Notes: generated by a model from the letters alone, not told the origin. Shown: positions 31,660 to 42,298, counted from the stretch's first letter. The stretch: DNA of 64,000 nucleotides from Malaya genurostris (GCF_030247185.1 NC_080572.1:40029383-40093382), one strand, 5' to 3'. A program made the numbers and translations.

Positions 31660-34120
31660 ATATTTCAATCGATTGCTTTCGATTACCATTTTATCTAATC
31701 ACAATTTTTGAGAATCAATCGAATATTGAAACAGATGGCATGTGAATCGATAAAAACTGGTATCTTCTCTCTGCTAGGTGGATAAAGCAAGTCATTACAA
31801 ACTTGTTATCGAAATAATAATAAAATGTTTTTAGTTTTTTTATGTTAACTTTCTGGTTAACAGCAGCAAAGTTTTTATCAGGAGCAATTTAAAGCTACGC
31901 TTAGTAACAGCACTGAGAATAGACATCCAACTAGAGATTCCAATATGTGTAAGCAGTTCACCGGTTATTTGGCAATGTGATCACCAAGTAGCAATTCGCC
32001 TATAGAGGCGCTTTGAGCAGTCCTGCAATCGCTTATGGGCTCTTGCGTTCGAGCTTGCATACAATGGTAATTCATGCGTTCTAAGTCGAGCGCAACGATA
32101 GTTTTCAACGTATTTTTACTTGCATGCGTTACACAGCTTTTTGAAAAAGTGTGTACCAGCTTGGATGTCTGTTCTCTGTGGTAACAGTATATATTTCATT
32201 TCGAGACACTAGAATGCACCGATCTGATCCGTTAAAACATTGAATAAATCATTATTTATTAATGTTATGTCGTATAGAACACGAGAAGGATTTCGCCATT
32301 GAGTAAGTCAACAACAGAATCTACAAGAACAAGGAAAGACAATCCTCGAATACTAGATTAGACTCTGCCAAGCTTTCAACCGAAGAAGCCCTCCAACGTG
32401 CGCTCATTCTCGGTTCGCTTCGAAATGCGAACTCACATAACGACCCGAGCGTTTTGCTTCTTCATTTTTCATCCAACCGGAAGCCTGAAATAAATTCAAA
32501 CGACAAATTGGAGGAACCCCACTAACGGTAAAAACAACAACAACAACAAAAATAGTCAGCCGCCATCAGCCTTGCAAACCAGTAGCTTTCTTTTTGAAGA
32601 GACCCCTACCAAGATCTCACCAAACCACCCATAGAAGGACGCTGGTGGAGGCGGCGGTGGTGGACGTGTGGGTGACACTTAGTCTGGAAATATTTATGTG
32701 ACCATTTCCCCCGTATGTGCTCACATGTGACAAGCCCAGGCCACTAGCCTCACTTCATCCGCGTGCCAACTACCTACCTATCTACACATAGCAGCAGCCC
32801 AACCGAACTGGTAGTGCCGGGTTCGTAATGTAGTTATGTGTCACCATTTTCGATCGTAAATTTCGGTCCACTTCCAGCGGAAAGGGTTTTCGGGTTCTCT
32901 CTTTTCCTCACATTTCGTTTCTCACTTTCTCTTACTTATAGCACGACAGCGAAGCGAAGGAGGTGAAGAAGTGTGACTGAAGTCGATTCATAATTTTCCC
33001 ACAAAACTATTTTCACAACATGGCTGTTATTTCGCTTTCTTCGCGTTTTTTCTTGCGCTTTCACCGAGTTGCTGTCTCCGGTAGAGTCTACCTTCTGTTT
33101 GGTGTGTTTTTCTCTGTCGATAAACTGTGCGATTCGGTGGCTGTGTAGAGACGAGGTGGTAGTAGAATACGTGTGGATAGTCAAAGGTTAGGAACGAAAA
33201 TCTATTTATATACATTCCACGAAGGGTTGTTTTTGGGATGCTATCCGTGGATGGGCGAATTTCGACAGGTGGTAGAACTACCGAGGTGGAAGGTGGAAGT
33301 TTCTGAAATCGAGTCTGAGCGTTGGGTGGAAATAATTGCATCATCGGCAGCAATGACGGCGACTTTTGCGGTTCCTGCTTGTATGACGACGACGACGAAG
33401 ATAATTCGTGTTGGTATTGGTGCGGGCTCTGGCTGCTGTTGTTTGGTGGGTCGCGGCGAGCTATGGCGAGAAACTGTTTGAGTGCGAGTGAGTGAGCATT
33501 TCAAATGGTGCTTGAAAAGCTTGCATCATCATTGCGTTTGATTTGTGGAAATTGCTTGTCAAACGATTCTTTCCAGCAATATTCGAGTTGATTTATGGAA
33601 CTGTCCAGGTTAGCAGATTTGAAAGTGTGAATCAGAGTGTTTTGCGGTATGGCGGAAGGAAATAAAAACGGATAATTTATTTGTCACAAAAATACACCAC
33701 CACTTCAAGCAACCGTCTCGATTGCCGGTTCATTGCTACGCTTTACGCTAAATGGCGATACTGCGTAAAGAAACGGTTTTGGAAAAGCCACCGAAAGAAT
33801 CAGAGACTTTCCACTAGCTTTATAATTTTAAAACGCAGCTTTGTTTGGCTTTTCCTATCAGAGACGACAATGTGGAGGGAGTAACTGACACGAAATTCGG
33901 TTAGCGATAGAAGCCGGAAAACAGTGCTATAATTGGTCACTCCCAGAAGTAGTGAAAATAATTAAGCTTAGAATTATAAACATATTCGCTTTCATGTGAC
34001 CGTGATAGTTTTATATAAAATCCGTGAGAGAAGAGTGTGTGAGAAAATCCAATATAAGGTCGAATATTGAAGCCATACAGAATTGATTGGAGATTAATCT
34101 GGTAGTTTTGGGTTGTTCCT
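31660..34120. other. No gene recognised; GC-richer around 32.4-33.5 kb
   Basis: No window repeat family was found here. A short CAA run lies at 32528-32552. Composition from 32.4 to 33.5 kb is less AT-rich and looks single-copy, but no convincing exon with splice sites was found on either strand. Confidence 0.4.
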
Positions 34121-34124
34121 TCAT

Positions 34125-34690
34125 TAAGGGGCAAGTAGGGTCTAACCCTTTTGAAAAACCATTTCATTTTTCTTAATACTTTCTTACAGTAAAACATTTC
34201 AAGAATAAGAATTTAGAGGATATTGGTTAGTACAAAAAGTACATAGTTTGTTTCGATTTCTTCGTGAAAAGAAATTCAAGAATTTTCATGCCCATCGGGA
34301 CAAAACTGTGCAAGTTCTGGGTCTTAATCTTTTCTTATCTCATACTACGAAAAATCAAGAGCTCGGCGTACTGGCCCAAGAGTTCCACTTCGATTGACTC
34401 GCAAATTTGACAAAACATTCTTGGAATGTTTTATTATAACAAAATACAAAGATAAAATATGATTTTCGAACGCGATAGACCTTACCTGCCCCCTAGAAAC
34501 ATAAAATGATTTTGAAGACCATAAACTTTAAACGCGTTTTACTCGAAAGCACATTTTTTTTCATCGTCATTTAAAAAATTGTTACTTTAGGGAGGGTTTA
34601 CAACTACAAAACGGAGAATTTTTTCGCGGAAAATCGCAGTTCAACCTTCAAACGACCACCCAAAAATCAAATTAAAATATATCATGTAAA
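34125..34690 (+). repeat. Unclassified repeat family K, fullest copy
   Basis: Starts AGGGGCAAGTAGGGTCTAAC and runs past AAACATTTCAAGAAT, CGGCGTACTGGCCCAAGAG, GATAGACCTTACCTGCCCCC and GGGAGGGTTTACAACTAC. Related copies lie at 10690 and (inverted) 14040. Non-coding. Confidence 0.6.
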
Positions 34691-35314
34691 AACCTATTCT
34701 TGATCCACCTAGTGGTGTAATAATGCCTTTCTCCTTCATTGATGCAGTCTCGTTATTTTTTTTTTCTTTTTATTGAGATAATTGCTGACACTAATTTGGA
34801 CTCATTTTTGGCATCAATTAGTTCACATTGATTCGGGTAGTTCACAAAAACATTCTTCAGCGCTTACGTCACATATTCTGAAACATTTCTGAGACCTAGC
34901 ATATCAGCAATGATACATTTGAACGTCATAATAGGTCTCTATATGAAATAATTATACGGATAGAAAGAAAACAGATTTTGTCGTTTACGTTACTTTATCG
35001 ATTATATCTCCGAAATTTTAGCCATATGATCTTCGAAATCGATCCACAGTCCAATTATAGTCTATAACGAGCTTAAAATTATTGATATCGGTTAATCCAT
35101 ATCCAAGAAAATTGAGCGGTAATTAGTTTTGACGTTTAGATCTTCTATGCAATTATACCACTGCAACCGTAAGTGACAGCCATTTGAACTTCAAACTGTT
35201 TAATAAACAAGTAGTAGTTCATTTAGGGGTTAGCCAAATTTTGTGCTAGGGCACATAACCGTTTTTATTATTTTTACGTTTCGTCTTTGACTCATCAGTA
35301 CAGAGTAGTTCAAA

Positions 35315-35413
35315 TTTACGTCTGCTTAGCGGTTCAAATTGAACTGCCGAGTTTAGCACTAAGCAGTTCAATTTGAACTGCTCTGCACTGATGAGTCAAA
35401 GACGAAACGGAAA
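35315..35413 (+). ncRNA. Type III hammerhead ribozyme B, complete core
   Basis: Order along the RNA: UUUACGU (35315-35321), C17 with cleavage between 35322 and 35323 (triplet GUC), stem I, CUGAUGA (35388-35394), GUC-AAA-GAC as a 3-bp stem II (35395-35403), GAAA (35404-35407), then ACGGAAA (to 35413). Stem III pairs UUUACGU with ACGGAAA with one mismatch. Stem I starts UGC/GCA, has a small internal loop, then a ~16-20-bp helix (GUUCAAAUUGAACUGC with GCAGUUCAAUUUGAAC) closed by a ~15-nt loop. All invariant core residues are present, so self-cleavage is predicted but untested. Confidence 0.88.
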
Positions 35414-35576
35414 AACAATAAAAACGGTTATGTGCCCTAGCACAAAATTTGGCTAACCCCTAAATGACCAAACCTGCATCGGCCAGAAATAGTCGAAAAC
35501 ACGTTTTCGTTCGGCACGTTAGAAAAGACATTGCACTTCGTTGCAAAACAAAAAGTGTTCTGTGAGTAGCAGAAAC

Positions 35577-35675
35577 TTTACGACTGCTTAGCGGTTCAAA
35601 TTGAACTGCCGAGTTTAGCACAAAGCAGTTCAATTTGAACTTCTCTGCACTGATGAGTCAAAGACGAAACGTAAA
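35577..35675 (+). ncRNA. Type III hammerhead ribozyme A, cleavage triplet changed
   Basis: Same fold as module B, 262 bp downstream. CUGAUGA is at 35650-35656, stem II GUC-AAA-GAC at 35657-35665, GAAA at 35666-35669. Stem III is perfect from the second pair (UUUACG against CGUAAA), but position 16.1 is A instead of U (35583), turning GUC into GAC. The NUH rule is broken, so cleavage here is probably lost or very weak. Confidence 0.82.
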
Positions 35676-37425
35676 AATAATAAGTAGTAGTTTCCAAACG
35701 ATCCTAAGTCTGTTGAAATCGTTTCAGGCATCTTCGAGAAAATTGAGCACAAAGAAAACAACGCGTTTTGTCGGTTACGTCCCTTATAATATTACACTTC
35801 CGGTCACGGCCATTTGATCTTCGAATTTGATAAATGACTTAATAGTAGCTTTCGAGCCAAAATTTGTTGAAATTCTTCAGCTATCTTTGAGAAAACTAAG
35901 CGGAAAAAATAACACATTTTGCCGGTTACGTCACTTATACTATTATACTTATTAATGAGCGCAAAAACAACGCGTTTTGTTGGTTACATCACTTTTACCA
36001 TTATATCTTTGGAACCAGAGATCAATGCCACTTGATCGATGGCTCAATAGTAGCTTTCAAACAAGCCTAAATTTGTTTGTTGAGTTTGTTGTGATCTCCG
36101 TCCGAAGTGACTGCCATTTGATCTTCTAAGTAACTTAATGGCTCATTAGTCACTTTCAAACGAGCCTAGGTTTGTTGAAATCGGTTCAGGTATCTTAGAG
36201 AAAATTGAGTGCGAAAAAAATTCGTTGAAAGGTGTTCACTTATACCTACACACACATATACACACACAGACGATTCCGATCTCGCTTCGGGGCTCCGTTC
36301 GAAAGTCGGTTTCTCTAGCAATTCTATTATCTTTCTATAGAGAAAGGTAAAAATGTACACCTTAAACTTCATTCGATGTTTTCATCTTTTGAAGAGTTTA
36401 GAACAACCGAACTGCAGAACATTCTCATTCTACTGACAGATCAGCACAAATAAAAATTTTTTGACAGCGGTACCTTATGAGATGGAATCTTATTTTAACT
36501 AAAAAAACGTGCTTAATCCACCTAGCAGTGAGATGATACCTTTTTTATCAATCCGCATGTGTTTTTTGCATGAATATTCTTCGGTGTTTCAGTTTTCATG
36601 ACATTATTCTAATGGCAATTTGAAATTTTAATCACTCATTACTCTGTAATGTCGAAACTGCAAATCGCATCGAATTTTAATCTAAAAGTGTTACAATCGT
36701 TTGAACATTCCATGATATGTCGAAGTAATTTCCACTTTAAAGTTTAGGGTAATTTAAGGTACTTCCAGAGCCGGTATTCAAAGCGATAAATTAAAAATTC
36801 ATCATCCTACAATTTCAGAATCGGAAGTCAGAATTGGATAAAATTGGATTTATTTTAATTTGAACTTTTGTTTCTGAAATTCGATTTGGCTTTTTTATAG
36901 AAAACGATTGAGCTTTGAGAAACGATTCGATACTGGAACCGTAATTCAAAATTCGGTGTAGCCGAAGTCAGACAAATTCACCTGAGTAGCTGTATAGTTT
37001 ACATTTGTTTCAAAATGTTTGAAAATCAATGTTTGAAAATCAATGTAGAAATCGTAGTGCGAATTAAATTTTTGGGTGCCTTCCGAAACGAAAACTGAAT
37101 ACAACCAAAAATGAAATAAGTTGATTTGATTATCGACTATCCAAATCTGCTAACCCGATAAACCTGATTAATTTATGTGAAATAGACATTTTTATACTAA
37201 TCACCCTGTATCTCCGAAACCGGAAGTTGGATCTGAATCTTAAAACTTTTCATTCGAATCTTAGATGATTCTTAGATTTCATTTGGATCTTAGATCGGTT
37301 CAGCCATCTAATCCATCTGAATTTTAATTTCTTTTCACATATCATCCTGTAGTTCCGGAACCAGAGGTCGGAACCAAACATAATTCAGGAAGGAACCTTG
37401 TTTGGGAGCATACGACTTTTCATAT

Positions 37426-38540
37426 TTTTTTTGTAACAATTTTTATTCAGGCCAATTTGCGTATCTTTACGTGGCCGATTTACCCATGTTTTTGTTACAT
37501 AATATATTTTTTTATTGTTGGATCTCGTTGTCACCCTTCTTCTAGGGGGAGAGGAGCTTCCATTTCCTTCTTGCGAAGATTGGAAGTCATTTTGTCCGTT
37601 GCTCATATCATCCATTGCTACATCGTTGGAGTTGTGAGTGGTTTCCGTTTCCTTGTTTTCATTGTTGATCGAAGTCTTGGGTTCATTTGCAGTTGCTGTA
37701 GATGCGCTTTGTACATTGATTGCAGTTGATAGTTGGTTAGATGGTGAAGCTGTTTTTGAAACAGGAGCACTGCATTCACTGGTTTCCGTTGTTGAGCGGT
37801 TGTCCTTGTTCTTGTATGTTTTGTTTGTTTTCGCAGTTTCAGTGCAAGGTTTGCCGTAGTGTGCAGGTTGTTCACAAAACTGACATGTAACCAATAGATT
37901 TTCATTCGTAATCAACGTTTTACACGGATGTATCCCGTCTTGATCACAAATGATGTAAGATGGAATTGCTTTACGTAGTTGCGTACGTACCGCACGCACG
38001 CCATTCCGAATACCCGGGAAAAAATTCCGCCATACTTCCCTTTCGACGGAAAGAACTTCACCGTACTGCGACATACTTTCCCGAACATACCCATCGCTGG
38101 TCTGCGGGGGAAGGTCATGCACGCGTACTTCTATGGCATTGTCCACCATGTACACAGGGATTTTATGTTTGACATTGTCATGATCAATACTGTGCACCCC
38201 GTTATTAACCGAAGCAAATGCAATTGCATCTTTTTCACGTTTGAATATAATGTACACACAGTTAGACGCCTTGTTGAATTGAATCTCACTTACATCATTA
38301 ACGTTTAGATGCATTCGTTCCTTAAGCAAGATTTTTATTTCGGTTGCTGCTGGTCTAACTTTGCAGCGCTTGAAATCAATACAAATTGAATTTGGCCTTG
38401 TAGGCCAAGTTTCAGGCTTTGTTAAATCGTATTTGCCCTTTTCGTACACTCTATTGTTCACTGCACTCTATTGTCTTTGTTTCTGTCGTCGCGACCGTAA
38501 GAAATTTTCGACTGTGTCGGATGCGATGCGAGCACGAACT
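37426..38540 (-). mobile_element. ORF1-only LINE-like element (1.1 kb) with target duplication
   Basis: Bounded by a 12-bp duplication GACTTTTCATAT (37414-37425 and 38541-38552). On the minus strand it has an 80-bp 5' leader, one ORF1-type frame and a 3' end GAATAAAAATTGTTAC followed by seven A. There is no room for endonuclease or RT, so it is non-autonomous. The copy appears full length by its own standard, because the A-tail and both duplications are in place. It resembles the 'half-LINE' concept known from mammals (HAL1). Alternatively it is a single internally deleted LINE copy. Confidence 0.85.
37433..38461 (-). CDS. LINE ORF1 (gag-like) protein with RRM-like region and CCHC knuckle
   Basis: About 340 codons are open up to the A-tail; the formal stop at 37385 lies in flanking DNA. 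The N-terminal half has two RRM-like stretches: ICIDFKRCKVRPAATEIKIL with YIIFKREKDAIAFA, then AIEVRVHDLPPQTSDGYVRE with YGEVLSVEREVW. A knuckle CQFCEQPAHYGKPC lies near residue 190. A Ser/Thr/Asn-rich low-complexity tail follows, then a basic stretch PPRRRVTTRSNNKK. Such proteins coat LINE RNA. The frame begins at a GTG after an in-frame stop and the first ATG is at residue 50, so the initiator is lost or unusual. The lack of a stop before the tail suggests a truncated 3' part. Confidence 0.8.
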
Positions 38541-38650
38541 GACTTTTCATATGAATCTTAGTTTGTAGAAAACGAAAAAAATTGAGTGAAATTATTTGTC
38601 ACACACGCATTTGCTGATTCCGACGAACTGATTCGAATAGTATATGGGTG

Positions 38651-39174
38651 TTATGTTCTTCTAGCATTTATTGCTGTACGTAGTTTAAAACAATATATTT
38701 ATGGAATTGCTTTCAACTCGAAAATGCTGCCACAATCTGGTTCACATATGGCATATTCGAACGATTATGTTGCCAAAAACGAACCGTGCTAAAATCGGTC
38801 CAAGGCAAAATATCATGCTGTACACAGTCTTTTAGGTACTTAGAAACAAATGTATGAAACAGTATAAAAAATCGTGTTTTATGTGGCTACCAAGCATTCC
38901 TTTGCCAACCGTGCTCAAAACTTCTACTGCTGGAATAGGGGAAAAAGTCGCTTACACAAAAATTTCTATATCTCCGTTAAAAATGAACGGATTTTAACAA
39001 TCTGAGGCTTGTTGGATGGGTATTACCTTGCGGAATCTAAGTCTGAAAGTATATTCTGTTTTCAAGGTCAATAGTGACAAATACTGTAAAAAACTGATTT
39101 AAGTAAACATCTGATCTTAAAACCATTCAATAGCGTTCAGGGTGACGGAAAGACCTTTCATTTGCGACTAGTTT
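38651..39174. other. No gene recognised
   Basis: AT-rich; nothing identifiable. Confidence 0.4.
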
Positions 39175-39345
39175 GATCAAGCCAGTTGCCGTATGTTCGA
39201 GCCCCGACCTGGAAGGGTTCTTAGTGTCAGTAGGATCCATAGTACTAGCCATGCAATGATTCTGTACACTAAGAATCGGCTGCGAAGTCTGTTGAAACAT
39301 AAAGGCCAAATTCCGCGAAAGGAATGTAATGCCAAGACTTTGCTT
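39175..39345 (+). repeat. tRNA-derived SINE
   Basis: Contains a B-box-like TATGTTCGAGCCCCGACC near 39190, then a tRNA-unrelated body with a CTTAGTGT/ACACTAAG inverted pair (39219 and 39267), ending CCAAGACTTTGCTTTT. A box A is not obvious, so the head may be truncated. Transcription by RNA polymerase III is inferred from family structure. Confidence 0.6.
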
Positions 39346-39814
39346 TTAATGTGGAACACATTTTTGTTTTCTATATAGGCGTGCAAACTAGAAACTCAAT
39401 AAAAATACTCGTAGAAATGTGGTCAGATTTTGAACAATTACAGCTCAGTAAATTTTATATAAATTATTAATATTATGTCACCATTTGATTGGAAATATTT
39501 CTACGTATTGATTTGAATGTTCATAGGCATGTATTATTAATTGTGTATCATTGAAATGTTGATTATTAGCTAGCAGTGTCCTATTTTGTCTGGAAAAAAT
39601 CTCCGCATACTGGATTTCCCTGCCATATTCGACGGTTTTGAAGAAGTAAGCGATATATCAAAGGGAAAGCTTTGCTCTGATTGGTCAATCGATGCTAAAG
39701 CGCAGCTGCTGGAAGCACGCGAATCTATAAATATAAGCAAAATTATAGCTAACGTTTCAGTCCAATGAGTAGCATGCTTAGGGTAGGCCCAGTGAAATTT
39801 GTAGACCCGCATAA

Positions 39815-39905
39815 GTCCGATCATCGGTCCGATTATCGGACCGATTGAGCACGATATAGGGCCGATCGTAGCGCGCTTCGATCGGCCCGTCATCGGACAA
39901 TTCTG
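39815..39905. repeat. GC-rich palindrome cluster
   Basis: CCGATCATCGG, CCGATTATCGG, GGGCCGATCG and CGATCGGCCC are packed in 90 bp of otherwise AT-rich DNA, giving overlapping potential hairpins. Function unknown. Confidence 0.55.
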
Positions 39906-40044
39906 CACCATTTGCATCAACCGCGCTGACCTAAAAAAGCTTTATGTTTACATTATGTATCGCTAGAGAAACAGAGCGAAGGAATATCAAACAAGACATT
40001 TTCGAGCCGACGTCTTCCCGATAGGGTGAGAAAGATTGTTAAAC

Positions 40045-40140
40045 ATTTGTATCGATCATAGAGGCTTTAACCTTTAGGTCATTCGCCTCTCAGGGCCAGA
40101 AAAACTCTGACCCTATGTTCGAGGTTGGAAATCCAACCCC
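40045..40140 (-). repeat. tRNA-derived SINE fragment, minus strand
   Basis: Inverted, it matches the SINE at 45845-45985: CATAGGGTCAGA, TTTTCTGG, GAGGCGAATGACCT and a preceding GGGGTTGGATTTCCAACCTCG in place of the B box. The two differ enough to be old copies. Confidence 0.65.
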
Positions 40141-40885
40141 GATATATCTCATCACCTGAGTAATCAGACATCCGCTCTCTGCTTTGGTATATCTTCACTC
40201 TGTTGTTCTACCGATACACTATGCAAGCTCGAAACGCAATCAAAAGCTTTCTTGCACGATGCGTCCGATGTTCGGATTTACTGGGGGTTGTTGCAAGACA
40301 GCAAGACAAAAAGTGCCATAAAACGATTTGAAGCTTTAATTGGTATGCTCTGATCTTGTGTCATGCAAGTTGACAACTACCCCAGGGTAAATTTGGAGTG
40401 CATAAGATTAATTTTCAATTTATATAAGATCAACTCGATTGATAATAAGAAAATTGCTTCAACCGAAATCGCAGAATGGTTGCAATGGTAGAGAAACGCT
40501 ATAAAAATAACTGCTTGCATACAAAACTTGAACACAAGTTTGGTGAAGAGAAGCTTAAATATCGATATCCGTATCGCAAGCTTAAATATCGATATCCATA
40601 TCTCGTACAAACATATAATTGCATACATTTGGGCTATTGGTTCAATTGTATCGGCTACAAAACAAATGCAAATCAAGACAAATAAAGTCTATACTCTGGG
40701 TTCGCGTGTTCGGTTTTGGTTCCTAATAAAGTTCAATCTAAGCAGACTCTCATGCATTTGCGAATGCAAAAGTGTGACGATTGATTGAACTGTTTGATTG
40801 TAGATCATTAGAAATTTTGGTTGCCTTGTTCCACATCAATGGCTCGAACAACCCCATGGGGCTGATCCTTGTAGTTTTTTTTTAT

Positions 40886-41065
40886 CAAAATCGGTCCAGT
40901 CATCTCTGAGATCTCGACCTCTTAGTTGACAACACACATACACACACACACGAACATTTGCTCAGTTCGTCGAGCTGAATCGATTGGTATATGACACTCG
41001 GTCCTCCGGGCCTCGGCAAATTTTCCTATAGTTTGAGCGAATTCTACACCTATTTTTTATATTTA
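40886..41065 (-). repeat. Repeat family M fragment
   Basis: Carries GTCATCTCTGAGATC, CACACACAC, TTCGTCGAGCTGAATCGATT and GGTATATGACACTCGG (border blocks). A similar fragment lies at 56870-57010. Confidence 0.6.
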
Positions 41066-41129
41066 TAAAAAAAGGTAAAAATCAGTTACCGAGGTTTGAA
41101 CAGTTGAGATCGATAATCAAATTTAAGCA

Positions 41130-41340
41130 TATAGGAGTCCAGAAAGACATCTACTACAACTATATTACATAAGTCAAAATATAGGTCAAAATATAGTTGT
41201 AGTAGAAAGACATCTACTACAACTATATTTTGACTTCGGATAATTTTTCGCTGAGATACAGTGGACACCTCAAATCATGATTTCTAAAACAAGTGCTGGA
41301 AAATACTTCTTCACCGATTTATTTCTCTCAATATTTTTTA
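41130..41340 (+). repeat. Dispersed repeat shared with 11100-11400, with internal palindrome
   Basis: CTACTACAACTATATT appears twice in direct orientation and once inverted (ATATAGTTGTAGTAG) within 41150-41230, followed by AAATCATGATTTCTAAAAC as in the 11-kb copy. Confidence 0.6.
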
Positions 41341-41489
41341 CCACGAAAAAAATACAAAGTGTTTTTCGAATAATGCTTCAATTATGCAGAACATTTCTAT
41401 TTATTTGTTTTAACGATAGCGCTAAAAATTCGCAAAAATAGAGTATTTTTCATTCGTTAGACTCTACACACCCCTATCGCCCACTCGGA

Positions 41490-41880
41490 CTCTAATTCGT
41501 TCAATTTGTCTATTGTTTTCATTGACATGAGGCGCGGTGCATTGTTTGGGTTAAGAACAATTTTTCTTCTTCATATGAAGGCGTTTATTTTTCGATTTCG
41601 CACTTCAATCTCATCAATAACTCAATGTAATAATCACGTTTGATGATTAAATTCCTTTTCAAGGTAGTCGATTTTAATTATACCTCGAGCATCTAAAAAC
41701 TTACGCCATGATTGTTCCAGCTACCTGTTACGTCTGAAAGCCGGACACCGGAGAAAAAAGGTGGTTCCATGATTCGTCCACTGTTTCATACCAACGCAAG
41801 AAATCCTTTTCATTGTGAATAAACAGTGCCGAATAACGGATCGTTGATGCGTTGTTGCTTTTGTTCATTTGTGAACGTAC
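41490..41880 (-). pseudogene. Old mariner relic
   Basis: Aligns by eye with 9540-9950: AATTCGTTCAATTT, CGGTGCATTG, TTTTCAAGGTAGTCGAT, and CCGGAG-GAA followed by GTTCCATG-TTCGTCCA. Many substitutions and indels; no frame survives. Older than the two ~1.25-kb mariner copies. Confidence 0.75.
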
Positions 41881-42145
41881 GAGTCACCTATTTGAAAAAA
41901 AACCTTTTTCATGCCTAAATTTTCGCGTGAGATTGTAAAAGCACTTCCAGTTGATGAGCTAATCATCTCAGCACATCTAGTCTCATCTCCATCTTGCAAT
42001 TCGCTATCATTATTTTCGCTTGCCGTAACGTGCGGTACTGTTAAGGTCGAAATCTCTCTCTTTGAATTTTTGCAACCGCTTTTTACTTATTTGAAACTTC
42101 CGCAAGTGCACGGAAGTTGGTACAATAAGAAGAGCAGCGCAGCGA

Positions 42146-42298
42146 GCAAGGTGGATCGATCAAGTGGAGGATGATCTCAGAAGCGTCCGCGCCTTGAGTG
42201 GCTGGCGACGAGCAGCCATGGACCGAGTTATGTGGAGACGTATTCTTGATACAGCAAAGGACACCCCAGGCCTATAGTTCTTAGGTAAGGTAAGGTAA
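42146..42298 (+). pseudogene. 3' end of another LINE (ORF2 C-terminus and tail)
   Basis: The frame from 42146 reads ARWIDQVEDDLRSVRALSGW and continues RRAAMDRVMWRRILDTAK to a TAG ending at 42277. C-termini of this kind close ORF2 of several LINE clades (RTE/Jockey type). A tail of GGTAA units (42283-42299) follows. Only the last ~44 codons remain, a heavily 5'-truncated insertion. Confidence 0.7.

Larger units (their letters stand above)
35220..35681 (+). mobile_element. Hammerhead-ribozyme element (retrozyme-like), copy 1
   Basis: A 462-bp insertion in a family M repeat with an 11-bp target duplication AAGTAGTAGTT (35209-35219 and 35682-35692). It begins CATTTAGGGGTTAGCC and consists of an inverted half-unit, a hammerhead module (B), a unit body, and a second hammerhead module (A), ending in A-rich CGTAAAAATAAT. 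Predicted cleavage sites lie 262 bp apart (35323 and 35585), as do the conserved cores (35388 and 35650). No ORF encodes a mobilising protein, so it is non-autonomous. The duplication points to retrotransposition. Retrozymes and Penelope-like elements are known families with such ribozymes; assignment here is inference. Confidence 0.85.
34700..36345 (+). repeat. Repeat family M, long copy interrupted by the hammerhead element
   Basis: Starts GATCCACCTAGTGGTGTAAT and ends near TCTATAGAGAAAGGTAAAAA. Internal units repeat 'AAAATTGAGC' and 'TTTTGTCGGTTACGTC' blocks. The copy is split by the 462-bp insertion at 35220-35681; joining the flanks restores 'GTAGTAGTTTCCAAACGATC', which resembles 'ATAGTAGCTTTCGAGCCAAA' elsewhere in the same repeat. 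Confidence 0.75.
36505..38650 (+). repeat. Repeat family M, copy split by the ORF1-only element
   Basis: Starts TTAATCCACCTAGCAGTGAG and carries CGGAAGTTGGATCTG and CCGGAACCAGAGGTCGG blocks up to 37413, resuming at 38553 with GAATCTTAGTTTGTAGAAAA. The joined sequence 'GACTTTTCATATGAATCTTA' matches the family motif GACCTTTCATTTGAATCTAA, confirming the insertion point. Confidence 0.75.
39355..40885 (+). repeat. Unknown repeat family F, copy 1 with internal insertion
   Basis: Left part (39355-39690) and right part (about 40690-40885) match the compact copy on the minus strand at 57605-58130. About 1 kb of unrelated sequence lies between, including a GC-rich palindromic stretch and a SINE. Shared borders are 'TTTCTATATAGG-GTGCAAA' and 'GGGCTGATCCTTGTAGTTTT'. 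A frame reading LDFPAIFDGFEEVSDISKGK resembles LDFPYGYDGFEGLIDLSVGK in copy 2. Function unknown. Confidence 0.65.
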
